Assembly: GCF_035953295.1 (NCBI RefSeq)
Contig: NZ_CP108370.1
Location: 8,140,034 to 8,204,033, forward strand
Direction: 5' to 3'
Source of the DNA: Streptomyces sp. NBC_01335
GTDB lineage: Bacteria; Actinomycetota; Actinomycetes; Streptomycetales; Streptomycetaceae
DNA length: 64,000 nt
Shown here: piece by piece, positions 44,466 through 52,477 of the stretch
Position numbering within the stretch: position 1 is the first letter of the stretch
How the letters are laid out: each line of letters begins with the position of its first letter
Program-made: the position numbers and the translations under genes
The notes under the pieces: generated by a model
Seen by the model: the letters and a program-made list of their open reading frames with translations, nothing else
Told to the model about the DNA's origin: nothing
The model's database searches: none

Positions 44466-44706
44466 GGGTCCAGGATCATCACCCGGCCACGCGACGGCAA
44501 GGGTCACCGACCGACCGGAGCCACCCACCCACGCCCCGCCGGCCAACCCCGCCGCATGCCCTCGCCCCCGCCTGCGGGGAGCGAGCGGGAGGTGGCCGGA
44601 TCACGTCGCTCCCGGTCCGAGACGCTCTTGTAACAGGGTTCACCGACCACCAAGATTGCGCCGTCTCGCACAGGGCCAACACAACTTCCTTCGAAAGGAA
44701 CGATCT

Positions 44707-45357
44707 GTGAAGCACTACGGGCGAATAGTGAGCGTTGTCGTGGCTGGTGTTGTCACTGGAGCTGCGGCGTTCACGACCATCGGAAGCGCGAGCGCGGCCA
44801 CGACGAACGTGAACGGCAAGACGGCGACCACTAGTTCAGCGGCACCGGAGAAGGCGAAGCTCTCGGCCACCGAGGACGGCCACCAGCTTTTCGCCGGCAT
44901 CTTCTTCGCGCAAGGACCCGTGGCCGCGAAGCTCGCGACCAACAAGCACCTCGACGGGTTCGAGCCGGGCGCGAACGACAGTCCCGAGGCAGTCCACGCC
45001 GTGGCCGAACTGGTCAAGGCGATCGAGCGGAAGTCTCCTGGCATCTTCGCCGACTTCTCGGCCAAGTCCCGCAGCGGCGACCCCAGACTCGTGGACGCGG
45101 CGGTGACCTCCCTCTCCCAGGCACTCGCCAGTGTCTCCGACTCGGACCTGTCGACCGCCCCCACCGACTCGGCGGACTGCGTGACCTTCGTCGTGACCGT
45201 GGCCGTCGCGGCGGTCGTCATCGGCGTGGCGACCGGCGCCCTGGTCGTCAACGCCGCCGCCTTCTTCAACGTGGTGGTGGAAGACACCGAACCGGTGGAG
45301 AACCTGACCAGGGAGGAACTCATGGCGGAGCTGACCACCACACTGCACGCCGTCTGA
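44707..45357 (+). CDS. sdpC: SdpC-family antimicrobial peptide precursor
   Basis: A 216-residue secreted precursor from GTG 44707 with a GAAAGGAAC site. Residues 1-30 form a signal peptide ending 'IGSASA'. The pro-domain has the SdpC hallmark 'DGHQLFAGIFFAQGPVAAKL' near 58-76. The presumed mature toxin is the hydrophobic region after Cys158: 'DCVTFVVTVAVAAVVIGVAT' and 'GALVVNAAAFFNVVV', followed by an acidic tail 'EDTEPVENLTREELMAEL'. In Bacillus subtilis SdpC is processed with help of SdpA and SdpB to a 42-residue disulfide peptide that collapses the proton motive force. Here only one cysteine is present, so no intramolecular disulfide is possible. The sdpA and sdpB genes follow. Confidence 0.85.
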   Translation: MKHYGRIVSVVVAGVVTGAAAFTTIGSASAATTNVNGKTATTSSAAPEKAKLSATEDGHQLFAGIFFAQGPVAAKLATNKHLDGFEPGANDSPEAVHAVAELVKAIERKSPGIFADFSAKSRSGDPRLVDAAVTSLSQALASVSDSDLSTAPTDSADCVTFVVTVAVAAVVIGVATGALVVNAAAFFNVVVEDTEPVENLTREELMAELTTTLHAV

Positions 45358-45433
45358 CCCGGAGAACCTCCGTCTGACCCGGAGAACCTCCGTCCGACCC
45401 GAAGTAACTCCGTTTGACCCGAAGTGACTCAGT
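45354..45433. repeat. Four 20-bp tandem repeats starting at the sdpC stop codon
   Basis: Unit CTGACCCGGAGAACCTCCGT occurs exactly at 45354-45373 and 45374-45393; 45394-45413 and 45414-45433 are diverged copies. The first unit contains the sdpC TGA. The repeats lie between sdpC and sdpA and may set the ratio of the two proteins by affecting mRNA structure or stability. Confidence 0.92.
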
Positions 45434-45519
45434 CAGCCCGCGCCGACTCCGGTACCGCCCTCCGATGGGCGAGCCCGGGGTCGGCCCGCACACCCCGGAC
45501 CCATGGAGAGACGAACAGT

Positions 45520-46113
45520 ATGTGGTGGAAGGACTCCCCGCTCAGGGTGCGGGACCGCGTCACCGTGACCGACCGGCAGACCGTCGAGATACCCCGGGCC
45601 TGGATCACCGGGGCCGCGGCGCTCTGTGCCGTCGTCGGCCTGTACGTGGCGCAGACGCAGGTACCGAAGAACGTCATGCACCTGCCCGGGCAGCAGGCCG
45701 TCAGGCCCGTCGCGGTCGCCGTGACACCGCAGGGCTGGGCCTTCTTCACGAAATCGGCCCGCAGCACGGAATTCGAACCCTTCCGCTGGGACGGCTCGAC
45801 CTGGTCCAGCGCCTCGGCCGGCCGCCACTCCGAGCACGGGTTCAACCGGGTCTCGCGCTCCCAGGGCATCGAGACCGCGTTGATCCTCCACGAAGCGGGT
45901 AAGGCAACCCCCACACCCTGCGCACTCGCCTCGCTCCAGGACTGCCTGAAGAACGCCCAGGGAGCCACCGCGGTCACCAACAGGACCCCGGACCCGACCT
46001 TGTGCGGACGGATCGCCGTGGTCGAGCAGAAGCCCACCCCCTGGGCCTGGCGGGGCCTCCTGCCCGACGCGCACACCCCGGAGAGCGCGATCCTGCTGGA
46101 CGTCTCATGCTGA
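45520..46113 (+). CDS. sdpA: SdpA-family antimicrobial peptide maturation protein
   Basis: A 197-residue protein from ATG 45520 (GGAGAGACG site). One membrane segment lies near residues 24-42 ('AWITGAAALCAVVGLYVAQT'). The extracellular part has the SdpA pattern 'QGWAFFTKSARSTEFEPFRW' and 'HGFNRVSRSQGIETALI', with several cysteines including the final residue. SdpA in Bacillus acts together with SdpB to convert SdpC into the active toxin. Here it follows the repeat region after sdpC and its stop overlaps the sdpB start by 7 bases, so SdpA and SdpB are translationally coupled. Without sdpB and sdpC beside it the family call would be weak; context makes it good. Confidence 0.85.
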   Translation: MWWKDSPLRVRDRVTVTDRQTVEIPRAWITGAAALCAVVGLYVAQTQVPKNVMHLPGQQAVRPVAVAVTPQGWAFFTKSARSTEFEPFRWDGSTWSSASAGRHSEHGFNRVSRSQGIETALILHEAGKATPTPCALASLQDCLKNAQGATAVTNRTPDPTLCGRIAVVEQKPTPWAWRGLLPDAHTPESAILLDVSC

Positions 46114-47123
46114 GGCGGGTCCCCGTGCCGTGGACCAACGTGTACGGGCTCGCCCGCACGCTCCTCGCACTGGGCACACTCGGCACCTTGGCCTTCAGCA
46201 GCACGTCGACGCTGTTCCGTCCCGTGGCGACGCAGGGCACCTACCCCGTCTGCAAGTCGCTGATGAGAGCCGGCGTCTTCTGCCTGGCTCCCGAGAACGG
46301 TCTCACCGCGACCCGTTGGCTGTGCGTCGCCGTCCTCCTCATCGTCGCCGCCGGGTGGCGTCCCCGGTGGACCGCGCTCCCGCACGCCTGGGTGTCCTTC
46401 AGCGTCTTCACCGAGATCGCCATCCCCGACGGCGGTGACCAGATCACCTCCGTCCTCTCGGCACTGCTCGCCCTCACCGCGCTCGGCGATCCCCGGCGCT
46501 GGCACTGGCGGCAACTCCCCGAAGGGGCCGCCGCGCGGCACCGCCGAGCCGTCCTCCTGGGGACGACGGGCCTGGTGCTCGCACGCCTCCAGATGTCGTT
46601 CCTCTACTTCCAGTCCTCCGTCGCCAAACTGCCCCACGCGGAATGGGCCGACGGCACCGCGATGTGGTACTGGGGACACAGCCTCATGTTCGGCGCACCC
46701 GGCCCGCTCCAGCCCCTGGTGGACCCGGTGATCGCGTCCCCCGTGGGCGTCGCCCTGCTCACCTGGACGCCGCTGGCGATAGAAATCTGCCTGGCCGCAA
46801 GCCTGTTGCTCGCGCAGCGCTGGCGCTGGCGCGTGTTCGCCGCAGGTGTCCTCTTCCACCTCTCCATCGCCGTGATGATGGGCCTGTGGAGCTTCGCCCT
46901 GGCCATGATCGGCGGACTGGTGGTCCTCTGCTTCCCTCTCGGCTCCCACCTCGACATCACCCCGCCCGAGGCCGTCCGCAGATTGCTGCGCCGGACCACC
47001 GCCGCCGACCCGGATCTCCCGGCGGAAGGGGACGACCTCCCGGAGCCCGGGCCGGAGCCCCCGCACCGCCGGCCCGCCCCCGCACCGGGACCTGCGGGGA
47101 CTTCGGCGCCCGTGGGCTCCTGA
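46107..47123 (+). CDS. sdpB: SdpB-family HTTM membrane protein
   Basis: A 338-residue integral membrane protein from ATG 46107, overlapping sdpA. About seven hydrophobic segments are present, with 'VYGLARTLLALGTLGTLAFS', 'WVSFSVFTEIAIPDGGDQI', 'ARLQMSFLYFQSSVAKLPHA' and 'WADGTAMWYWGHSLMFGAP', the last two being signatures of HTTM-domain proteins related to vitamin-K-dependent gamma-carboxylase and of SdpB. The C-terminal 60 residues are Pro-rich and hydrophilic. SdpB is needed for maturation of the SdpC peptide. No SdpI-type immunity gene or SdpR regulator lies on either side, so self-protection must come from elsewhere in the genome or from an unrecognised protein. Confidence 0.9.
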   Translation: MLRRVPVPWTNVYGLARTLLALGTLGTLAFSSTSTLFRPVATQGTYPVCKSLMRAGVFCLAPENGLTATRWLCVAVLLIVAAGWRPRWTALPHAWVSFSVFTEIAIPDGGDQITSVLSALLALTALGDPRRWHWRQLPEGAAARHRRAVLLGTTGLVLARLQMSFLYFQSSVAKLPHAEWADGTAMWYWGHSLMFGAPGPLQPLVDPVIASPVGVALLTWTPLAIEICLAASLLLAQRWRWRVFAAGVLFHLSIAVMMGLWSFALAMIGGLVVLCFPLGSHLDITPPEAVRRLLRRTTAADPDLPAEGDDLPEPGPEPPHRRPAPAPGPAGTSAPVGS

Positions 47124-47341
47124 CCGGCAGGGCCCGGCACCGGCCCAACGGCGGGCGCCCTGCTCGCCGGCGTCCGGCAGGGACTGTCTGGGTCGGGGTC
47201 TCCGCCCCCGGCAGGGACGGCCCGACCTCCGACCCGGCCTTCCCTGCCGCCTGCGGACCTGGCACCCTCACCGGGGCACTCACCTCTTCCGCAGATGGGC
47301 GGTGGAGAACACCCCCGACGAGCCCGAACCCACCCGATGGC
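47124..47341. other. Spacer after sdpB
   Basis: About 220 bp of GC-rich sequence with no supported gene or strong hairpin; it leads into the decayed region. Confidence 0.4.
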
Positions 47342-47508
47342 AACGGCGACTTCAGTGCCGAGGAAGTAGCCGCACGGGCTCTCATTGGAGCCGCAGTCAG
47401 GAGTGTTGGCTGGTAAGGGACGGGGGCGTCATCCGGATCCCGGTGCGGATGGTGGATCAGATCAGGAAGGTGTGTGATGCCGCAGAAGCCGCTGGCCCTC
47501 AGCTTTGA
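47342..47508 (+). pseudogene. Small frameshifted gene upstream of the DUF6879 gene
   Basis: One frame reads 'GNGDFSAEEVAARALIGAAV' up to about 47398; another then reads 'SQECWLVRDGGVIRIPVRMV' and 'DQIRKVCDAAEAA' to a stop at 47508. Together they look like one small protein broken by a frameshift. Its end overlaps the start of the DUF6879 gene. Confidence 0.35.
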
Positions 47509-48005
47509 GGACTTCCTCGGCTCCGTCCGGCATCACGCCCTGCACCTGGTATTGCGGGACGTTTACGCCGTGGGGGAGGAGCGGGACGTCTACGACACCT
47601 TCCTGGCGCGACGGGTGCGTCCCCGCGGACGACTCGGAGTTCTGGGGCGGCTGGCTGCCGCTGGTGGAGCGGACCGTGGCGCGCGGGGTGAAGGTCTGGC
47701 GGGCCCGGGTCGTCTCCGAGCCCGTCACCGCGTACATCCGCTTCGAGCATGCCCTCACCGACGCCAACCTCCGCGCCGGCGAGCAGGTCCGCTGGCTGTC
47801 CCGCCGCCGCGCTTCCACGCTCGCGCTGCCGGGCAACGGCTTCTGGCTCATCGACGACCAGGTCGTTCGGTTCAACGTCTCCTCCGGTGACGGCGAGGCC
47901 CTGGAGCCCGACCACACCAAGGACCCGCAGGCCATCAAGCTGTGCACGGAAGCGTTCCGTATGGTGTGGGACCTGGCCACTCCGCACGCCGACTACCGCA
48001 TCTGA
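47474..48005 (+). pseudogene. DUF6879-family gene with a frameshift
   Basis: Starting at GTG 47474/ATG 47477 (AGGAAGG site) the first frame reads 'LSFEDFLGSVRHHALHLVLR' and 'DVYAVGEERDVYDTFLARR'. Near 47606 the sense moves to another frame: 'DDSEFWGGWLPLVERTVARG', 'VVSEPVTAYIRFEHALT', 'RAGEQVRWLSRRRASTLALP', 'NGFWLIDDQVVRFN', ending 'TPHADYRI' at 48005. The join lies in a run of 'gcgcgacgggtgcg'. DUF6879 proteins are common in Streptomyces beside DUF397 and DUF5753 HTH genes; their function is not established. Unless this is a sequencing error, the product is not made. Confidence 0.75.
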
Positions 48006-48034
48006 CCCACGCACGCCCAAGGGCCACGCACCTC

Positions 48035-48583
48035 GTGACGGCCACCTCTCCCTCGTCCAGCGCCCAGTCGGCCCGCGAGGCGCTCGCCGTGCGGCTCACG
48101 CACCTGCGCAAGGGCGCCGGCCTCACCGGGAAGGAACTCTCCGCCCGGCGCGGCCGGCACCCTGCGAAAGCGACCCGGATCCAAAAGGGCGCGGGCCTCT
48201 CCTCGGACGCGGACATCCGCACGTGGTGCGCGGCGTGCGGCGCCGACGACCGGGCGCCAGACCTCATCGCCACCGCCCGCACCGCCGACCCCGACGCCAT
48301 GCGCGGCCAACTGCGCCACGTCCTGACCGTGATGCCGCTCGCGTCCCTCTCGCTGGGGATCATCCCGTTCACCGCGCAGCGCACCGTGTGGCCGCTGGAA
48401 GCGTTCTACGTCCACGACGACACCACAGCCGTGGTCGAGACCCTGACGGCGGAGATCAAGGTGACACAGCCCCGCGAGCTCGCCGGCTACAGCAGAGCGT
48501 TCGCCGGCCTCGCGGAGACGGCCGTGTACGGCGACGCCGCCCGCACCCTCATCCAGACCGTGATCGACACCCTCGACGAGTGA
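48035..48583 (+). CDS. HTH (XRE)-DUF5753 regulator with a large internal deletion
   Basis: A 182-residue protein from GTG 48035. The N-terminal HTH is 'RLTHLRKGAGLTGKELSARR' with 'HPAKATRIQKGAGLSSDADI'. After 'DLIATARTADPDAM' it jumps directly to the C-terminal part of DUF5753 ('GQLRHVLTVMPLASLSLGII', 'VWPLEAFYVHDDTTAVVETL', 'TAEIKVTQPRELAGYSRAF'). Intact members are about 270-290 residues, so roughly 90 residues, the first half of DUF5753, are missing in frame. The usual Cys-Gly-Trp of the HTH is changed to Arg-Gly-Arg. It is probably non-functional or altered. Follows the broken DUF6879 gene by 29 bp. Confidence 0.7.
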   Translation: MTATSPSSSAQSAREALAVRLTHLRKGAGLTGKELSARRGRHPAKATRIQKGAGLSSDADIRTWCAACGADDRAPDLIATARTADPDAMRGQLRHVLTVMPLASLSLGIIPFTAQRTVWPLEAFYVHDDTTAVVETLTAEIKVTQPRELAGYSRAFAGLAETAVYGDAARTLIQTVIDTLDE

Positions 48584-48677
48584 ATCTCCGCAACTCCCCG
48601 CAACCTTGTTGAGGGGAAGCCGGGTACTCCCTACCGTCGAAAACGCCACCGACGCACACCCAGGAGACGGGGCCCGC

Positions 48678-48897
48678 ATGCGCACACCCACCCCCAGCGC
48701 CACCACCCCACCACCCCCAGCGCCACCACCCCAACACCTTGCCGAGACAACCGAGTCCGGTACCGGCCCGGCCGTGTACGGCGTCACCTCCCCGAACCTC
48801 CTCGCCCGCGCCCACCCGCTGCTACGCCCGCTTCCTCGATCGCGGGCCCGAGGGCCAGGACGACGAGGCCGCGCACCGTAGGAGCACCGCGCGGTGA
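48678..48897 (+). pseudogene. Short frameshifted gene
   Basis: From ATG 48678 one frame reads MRTPTPSATTPPPPAPPP and 'VYGVTSPNLLARAHP'; another then reads 'CYARFLDRGPEGQDDEAAHR' and ends at TGA 48897, which overlaps the next start. The two halves look like one small Streptomyces protein broken near 48820. Confidence 0.4.
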
Positions 48898-49784
48898 CCG
48901 TCGACCTGCCACCCGAAGTCTCGGCCGCGCCGCCGTCGCGTCCCAGCACGCACACGGTCCTGTACGACCCCGACGGACTGCTCGAAGCCGGGCTCCCGCT
49001 CGACCGCGAACCCTGCGAGAGCCTCATCACGGCCGTCCTCGCCTGGGCCTGCCCCGACACACTCGCGATCCGCGTCTACCATCAGATCGCCCTCCAGCTC
49101 ACCGGCCACGCCCGCGCCGTCGCCGCCGAACTCCGCACGCGCGCCGACCGACTGCCGAAGTCCAGCGGACCCAAGGCCCTCGCCGACCTCGTCCTGCGCG
49201 AGGCGGAAGAGCAACTGTCCCCGCTGCCCGGGGGCACCATGAGCTGCGTTCAGGCCCGCGAGCTCAGCATCCTCCTGCGGGGCCGGCCTCCGTCGAAGTA
49301 CTTCATAGAGGCGCTCATCAAGAACGTCGCACCGGCGGAACTCACCCAGTGGCGGGAGCTCTGGACCGCCACCAACCGGACGCCCAAGGCACCGCGTCCG
49401 CCTGACGCCGAGGGCCCCCGCCCACCGGCTGCCCCTTCCAACGGGACGGATTCGCGAGCAGCTCTGCTGACGGGCCGGGCCTGGGCCGTCCTGGGCGTCG
49501 TATTCGCCTATACCGTCACAGCCACGTTCACCGCGGGCCTCCAGGCCGATGCGGGCGCCGGCATCCTGAACCTGATCGGCTACGCCGTCGCAGCCCTGCT
49601 GAGTCTGTGTGCCGCAGCGGTCGTCCTGGTGGGGGCGATCCTGGCGAGACTCAAATCCGATGCCCCCTTCGGCTTTTTCCTCATAGCGTCTCTACTGGCA
49701 CTGCCCGCCGGTCTGATCGTCCCGTGGTACGCGGCTGTCAGCCAGCCCTGGTACTGGATCGCCGACCACCTCGGCGTCATCTGA
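48894..49784 (+). CDS. Fusion of DUF6415, HTH-like remnant and membrane segments
   Basis: A 296-residue protein from GTG 48894 (AGGAGC site). Residues 20-115 match DUF6415, often annotated as a natural-product-biosynthesis family ('VLYDPDGLLEAGLPLDREPC', 'YHQIALQLTGHARAVAAELR', 'ALADLVLREAEEQLSPLPGG'). At about residue 118 the sequence changes to what looks like the C-terminal part of an HTH domain ('LSILLRGRPPSKYFIEALIK', 'ELTQWRELWTATN'), then a Pro-rich linker and three membrane helices ('AWAVLGVVFAYTVTATFTAG', 'LIGYAVAALLSLCAAAVVLV', 'FGFFLIASLLALPAGLIVPW'). The joint looks like a recombination product of two genes. The protein is intact and could be expressed; its function is unknown. 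Confidence 0.7.
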   Translation: MTVDLPPEVSAAPPSRPSTHTVLYDPDGLLEAGLPLDREPCESLITAVLAWACPDTLAIRVYHQIALQLTGHARAVAAELRTRADRLPKSSGPKALADLVLREAEEQLSPLPGGTMSCVQARELSILLRGRPPSKYFIEALIKNVAPAELTQWRELWTATNRTPKAPRPPDAEGPRPPAAPSNGTDSRAALLTGRAWAVLGVVFAYTVTATFTAGLQADAGAGILNLIGYAVAALLSLCAAAVVLVGAILARLKSDAPFGFFLIASLLALPAGLIVPWYAAVSQPWYWIADHLGVI

Positions 49785-50030
49785 CGACCCGCCCCCGCGA
49801 CCGGATCCGGTCGCGGGCACCGATCCGGGCCCGCCCCCCACGGGGCGCCCGCCCGGGGACGAACGGCTGGAGCACCGCCCGAACTTGGTCCGCCGTCAGC
49901 ACCCGAGCACATGCCGGAGATCCGCAAGGTGCTCCACCAGCGCACCAGCGGGTGCGCCACGGGCGGCCAGGCAGGGCGGTACCGACCGCTCTACCCACGC
50001 CTGGTCAGGCGGGCGGTACGGGCGGGATGT
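49777..50030 (-). pseudogene. Small decayed gene downstream of the membrane protein gene
   Basis: One minus-strand frame reads 'RPPDQAWVERSVPPCLAARG' and 'APAGALVEHLADLRHVLGC'; a second then reads 'VLTADQVRAVLQPFVPGRAP' and ends at 49777 inside the last codons of the convergent fusion gene. It appears to be one small protein broken by a frameshift near 49910. The 5' end is uncertain. Confidence 0.35.
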
Positions 50031-50250
50031 CCCGCCGGTGCGTGCGGCGGAGGTGACGGTGTGCGCGGTGGTTGGTCCACCAGGTGAGCCGGTCACCGGA
50101 GTCCTGCGGGAACAGCGTCTGCACCGACGTCGCGGCCAGGGCGAGGACGAGACAGATCATCACGCCCCACCACGGTGCGCCGGCCATGACGGTCGCGAGA
50201 CCGGAGACCGCGGTGACGGACGCGGGGACGAGGTTCGTGGAGAGGGGCAT
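50005..50250 (-). CDS. Small membrane protein
   Basis: An 81-residue protein from ATG 50250 (MPLSTNLVPASVTAVSGLAT). Two hydrophobic stretches ('LVPASVTAVSGLATVMAG' and 'WWGVMICLVLALAATSVQTL') are followed by a basic His/Arg-rich tail. No family function is known to me; similar small proteins occur in Streptomyces accessory regions beside HTH genes. It is divergent from the HTH/NPCBM gene at 50517. Confidence 0.65.
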   Translation of the reverse strand: MPLSTNLVPASVTAVSGLATVMAGAPWWGVMICLVLALAATSVQTLFPQDSGDRLTWWTNHRAHRHLRRTHRRDIPPVPPA

Positions 50251-50516
50251 GGTTCAGGCCTCGCTTCCGGTGGTGTGGGCACTACGCCCCGGATATGCGG
50301 GGTGGGGCATGGCGGGCCTCCTGCGAGCAGCGGGCACCCTGCGGGTGCGGGTGCACGCCAGGGAAGGGACCGCAACGGCACCATGCCGCTCCAACCACCC
50401 CTGTGACGTGCTGAGTCGGCTCTACAGTGACCGGACTGTCTGGTGGTGGGCGACCGCGCCAGTGGAACTGTTCCCGGTGCCGGACGGCACGGGGAACCCG
50501 GTGAGGGGGAGCACAG
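50251..50516. other. Divergent intergenic region, small membrane protein / HTH-NPCBM gene
   Basis: A 266-bp shared upstream region. The HTH gene's ribosome site (GAGGGGGA) is at its right end. No palindromic operator was clear by eye. Confidence 0.4.
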
Positions 50517-51902
50517 GTGGCACACGATGGTGAGGGCGGCGCCGGGGACGGGATCCTCGCGCGCAGGCAGGCACGCGCCGAGAAGGACCGGTTGAAGGCC
50601 GGGTTCGGTGCCCGGTTGAAGGTCCTGCTGGACCTCACGGGCTTGTCCTCGCGTGAGTTCGCGGCCCGGTTCCCGGCGTACAAGGACTCTACGGTCCGCA
50701 AGTACACCCTCGGCACGAACCTGCCCCCGTGGGACTTCCTGGACGACCTGCTCACCGAGGTCGCCCGCCGCACCGACGACCCCGCCGCTCCCCAGCGCCG
50801 CACCGAACTCTTCACCGCCTACCGCACCGTCCTCATCGACACCGGCGCCGACCTGCACGGCAGCGACCAGAACTCCCTCCTGCTGCGCCTCCTGGACGGC
50901 GAGGAAACCCTGCGCCGACTCGGCGTGGAGCTCGCGGAGGTCCGGGGGCGGGAGAACGAGCTCCGTCAGGACTTGGAGGAGGAGCTCCGCCGGGCCCAGG
51001 CCGCGCCCGGTACCGGCCATCAGGAGCGGCGGCGCCGACTGGAGGAGGAGGGCGGGGCCCTCGCGGCACGGAGGGACGAGCTCGTCCACCGCCGCGGTGC
51101 GGTGGTCACGGAGCTGGACGACTGCCGGGGACGCCTGGCGGTGATGGAGGCGGCCGAAGGTTCGGGCGACATGGTTCCGGCGGGAACCGGGGCCGGTGCG
51201 GGAGCGCACCAGGCATCGGTTCCGCCGCTGCCGCCCGGGTCACCCACCACGCCCGCGGCGCCGTCGAAGCATGGCGGCCGGCGCCCTCTCGTGCTGATCG
51301 GCGCCGTGGGCGCCGTGGTGCTCCTGGCGGGCGGCGTCGCCATCGGGGTCTGGGCGACCGGCAGTAACGACGCGGACAACCGGGCCTCGTCCCCGGAACG
51401 CACCATCTCGTCGACGTCGGACGCCCCCCGCACCAGCACACCCACGCCCTCACCCGAGGCTCCCTCGGTCAGCGCGACGCCTGCCGCGCCGACGGCGGAG
51501 CAGAGCAGCTGGTCGCTGATCGAGGACCTGGTGCCGATGGACGTCTACCCGGAAGGCACCGACCGTTCCTTCACGACGGGTGCGTTGACGGTCAACAACC
51601 ACGAGTACCCCGCAACGCTGTACGCGTACGAGGCCGAGCGCACCTGGCAGCTCGGCCGCGAGTACCGGACGTTCACCGCCACGGCCGGCGTTTCGGACTC
51701 CACGCCCTCCGGCGACGTCATCACCTTCACCGTGCAGGTCGACGACGCAGTCGTCAAAGAGCTGCAGATGCGTGCCGGTGACCCGGTGAAGAAGGTGTCC
51801 ATCCCCGTCAGCGGAGCCTTCCGCATCAAGCTCACCGCACAGGAGTCCTTCAGCACGCAGAACGGCTACGGAGCATGGATCGACCCCGTCGTCACCAAGT
51901 AG
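50517..51902 (+). CDS. Membrane-anchored HTH protein with coiled coil and NPCBM-like sensor domain
   Basis: A 461-residue protein from GTG 50517. Residues 25-85 form an HTH ('FGARLKVLLDLTGLSSREFA', 'YKDSTVRKYTLGTNLPP') of the kind found at the N-terminus of Streptomyces HTH proteins. Residues 120-215 are charged helices, probably a coiled coil ('LGVELAEVRGRENELRQDLE'). A single membrane segment follows near 257-282 ('LVLIGAVGAVVLLAGGVAIG'), then a Ser/Thr/Pro linker and an extracellular NPCBM/NEW2-like beta-sandwich near 325-461 ('RSFTTGALTVNNHEYPATLY', 'GREYRTFTATAGVSD', 'FRIKLTAQESFS'). This is the layout of a one-component transmembrane receptor in which carbohydrate or wall ligand binding outside could change DNA binding inside. 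A terminator follows. Confidence 0.8.
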   Translation: MAHDGEGGAGDGILARRQARAEKDRLKAGFGARLKVLLDLTGLSSREFAARFPAYKDSTVRKYTLGTNLPPWDFLDDLLTEVARRTDDPAAPQRRTELFTAYRTVLIDTGADLHGSDQNSLLLRLLDGEETLRRLGVELAEVRGRENELRQDLEEELRRAQAAPGTGHQERRRRLEEEGGALAARRDELVHRRGAVVTELDDCRGRLAVMEAAEGSGDMVPAGTGAGAGAHQASVPPLPPGSPTTPAAPSKHGGRRPLVLIGAVGAVVLLAGGVAIGVWATGSNDADNRASSPERTISSTSDAPRTSTPTPSPEAPSVSATPAAPTAEQSSWSLIEDLVPMDVYPEGTDRSFTTGALTVNNHEYPATLYAYEAERTWQLGREYRTFTATAGVSDSTPSGDVITFTVQVDDAVVKELQMRAGDPVKKVSIPVSGAFRIKLTAQESFSTQNGYGAWIDPVVTK

Positions 51903-51914
51903 GTGCCCTGCACT

Positions 51915-51969
51915 GGATCCGCTTGCCGACCTGCGCGCTCCGTTCGGGCGCAGGGCGGCAAGCGGATCC
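51915..51969. terminator. Two-part hairpin terminator after HTH-NPCBM gene
   Basis: GGATCCGCTTGCCG (51915-51928) pairs exactly with 51956-51969, and CCTGCGC (51930-51936) with 51948-51954; one A-G mismatch separates the two stems. Confidence 0.85.
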
Positions 51970-52153
51970 TCACCACGCCCCTCGGGCGGTAGGGCGTGGG
52001 GCCGTGGGTCTGACCTTGCTCTCCGCCCGCGCGAAGCGAGACAGAGCTTTCTGTCGGGGGCGGGGCAGGCGCGTGGTGGGTTGGTGCCGCTGCTCGTGGC
52101 CGCTGGCCGCGCTCACCCCGCACTTCGCCGTCACCGCGTCGGGCTGGGGGTGG

Positions 52154-52477
52154 TCAGGTGGTCCGGGCGTCTTCGAGGGTGGGGTAGAGGTGGAGGAAGG
52201 TGTCGGCGCCGACGATCTGGAACAGGCGTTGCACGGCGGGGGAGGGGTTCGCGATCCTGAGGTCGGTGCGGTCGTGGGTGGTGAGGACCAGCCGGAGGAA
52301 CGAGGAGTCGGCGAACGTGATGCCGCCGGCGTCGAGTACGACCGCGGCGTGGGTGGCGACGGCGGCTTCGATCTGTGCGGTCAGCGGTCCGAGGGAGTCA
52401 AGGTCCAGGTCGCCGCGGGCGGTGATTTCCGGCAGCGGGACTGAGGCGGAGCCGTGTTCCCCAGATGGATTGTTCAT
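52154..52477 (-). CDS. STAS-domain anti-sigma-factor antagonist
   Basis: A 107-residue protein from ATG 52477 (MNNPSGEHGSASVPLPEITA). It is a single STAS domain: strand 'GDLDLDSLGPLTAQIEAAV', then 'AAVVLDAGGITFADSSFLRL', where the serine of DSS is the usual phosphorylation site, and 'LRIANPSPAVQRLFQIVGAD'. The common ADSSGL motif is ADSSFL here. Such proteins bind RsbW-like anti-sigma kinases and free a sigma factor when unphosphorylated. No anti-sigma kinase gene is adjacent, as is usual for orphan Streptomyces antagonists. Confidence 0.88.
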   Translation of the reverse strand: MNNPSGEHGSASVPLPEITARGDLDLDSLGPLTAQIEAAVATHAAVVLDAGGITFADSSFLRLVLTTHDRTDLRIANPSPAVQRLFQIVGADTFLHLYPTLEDARTT

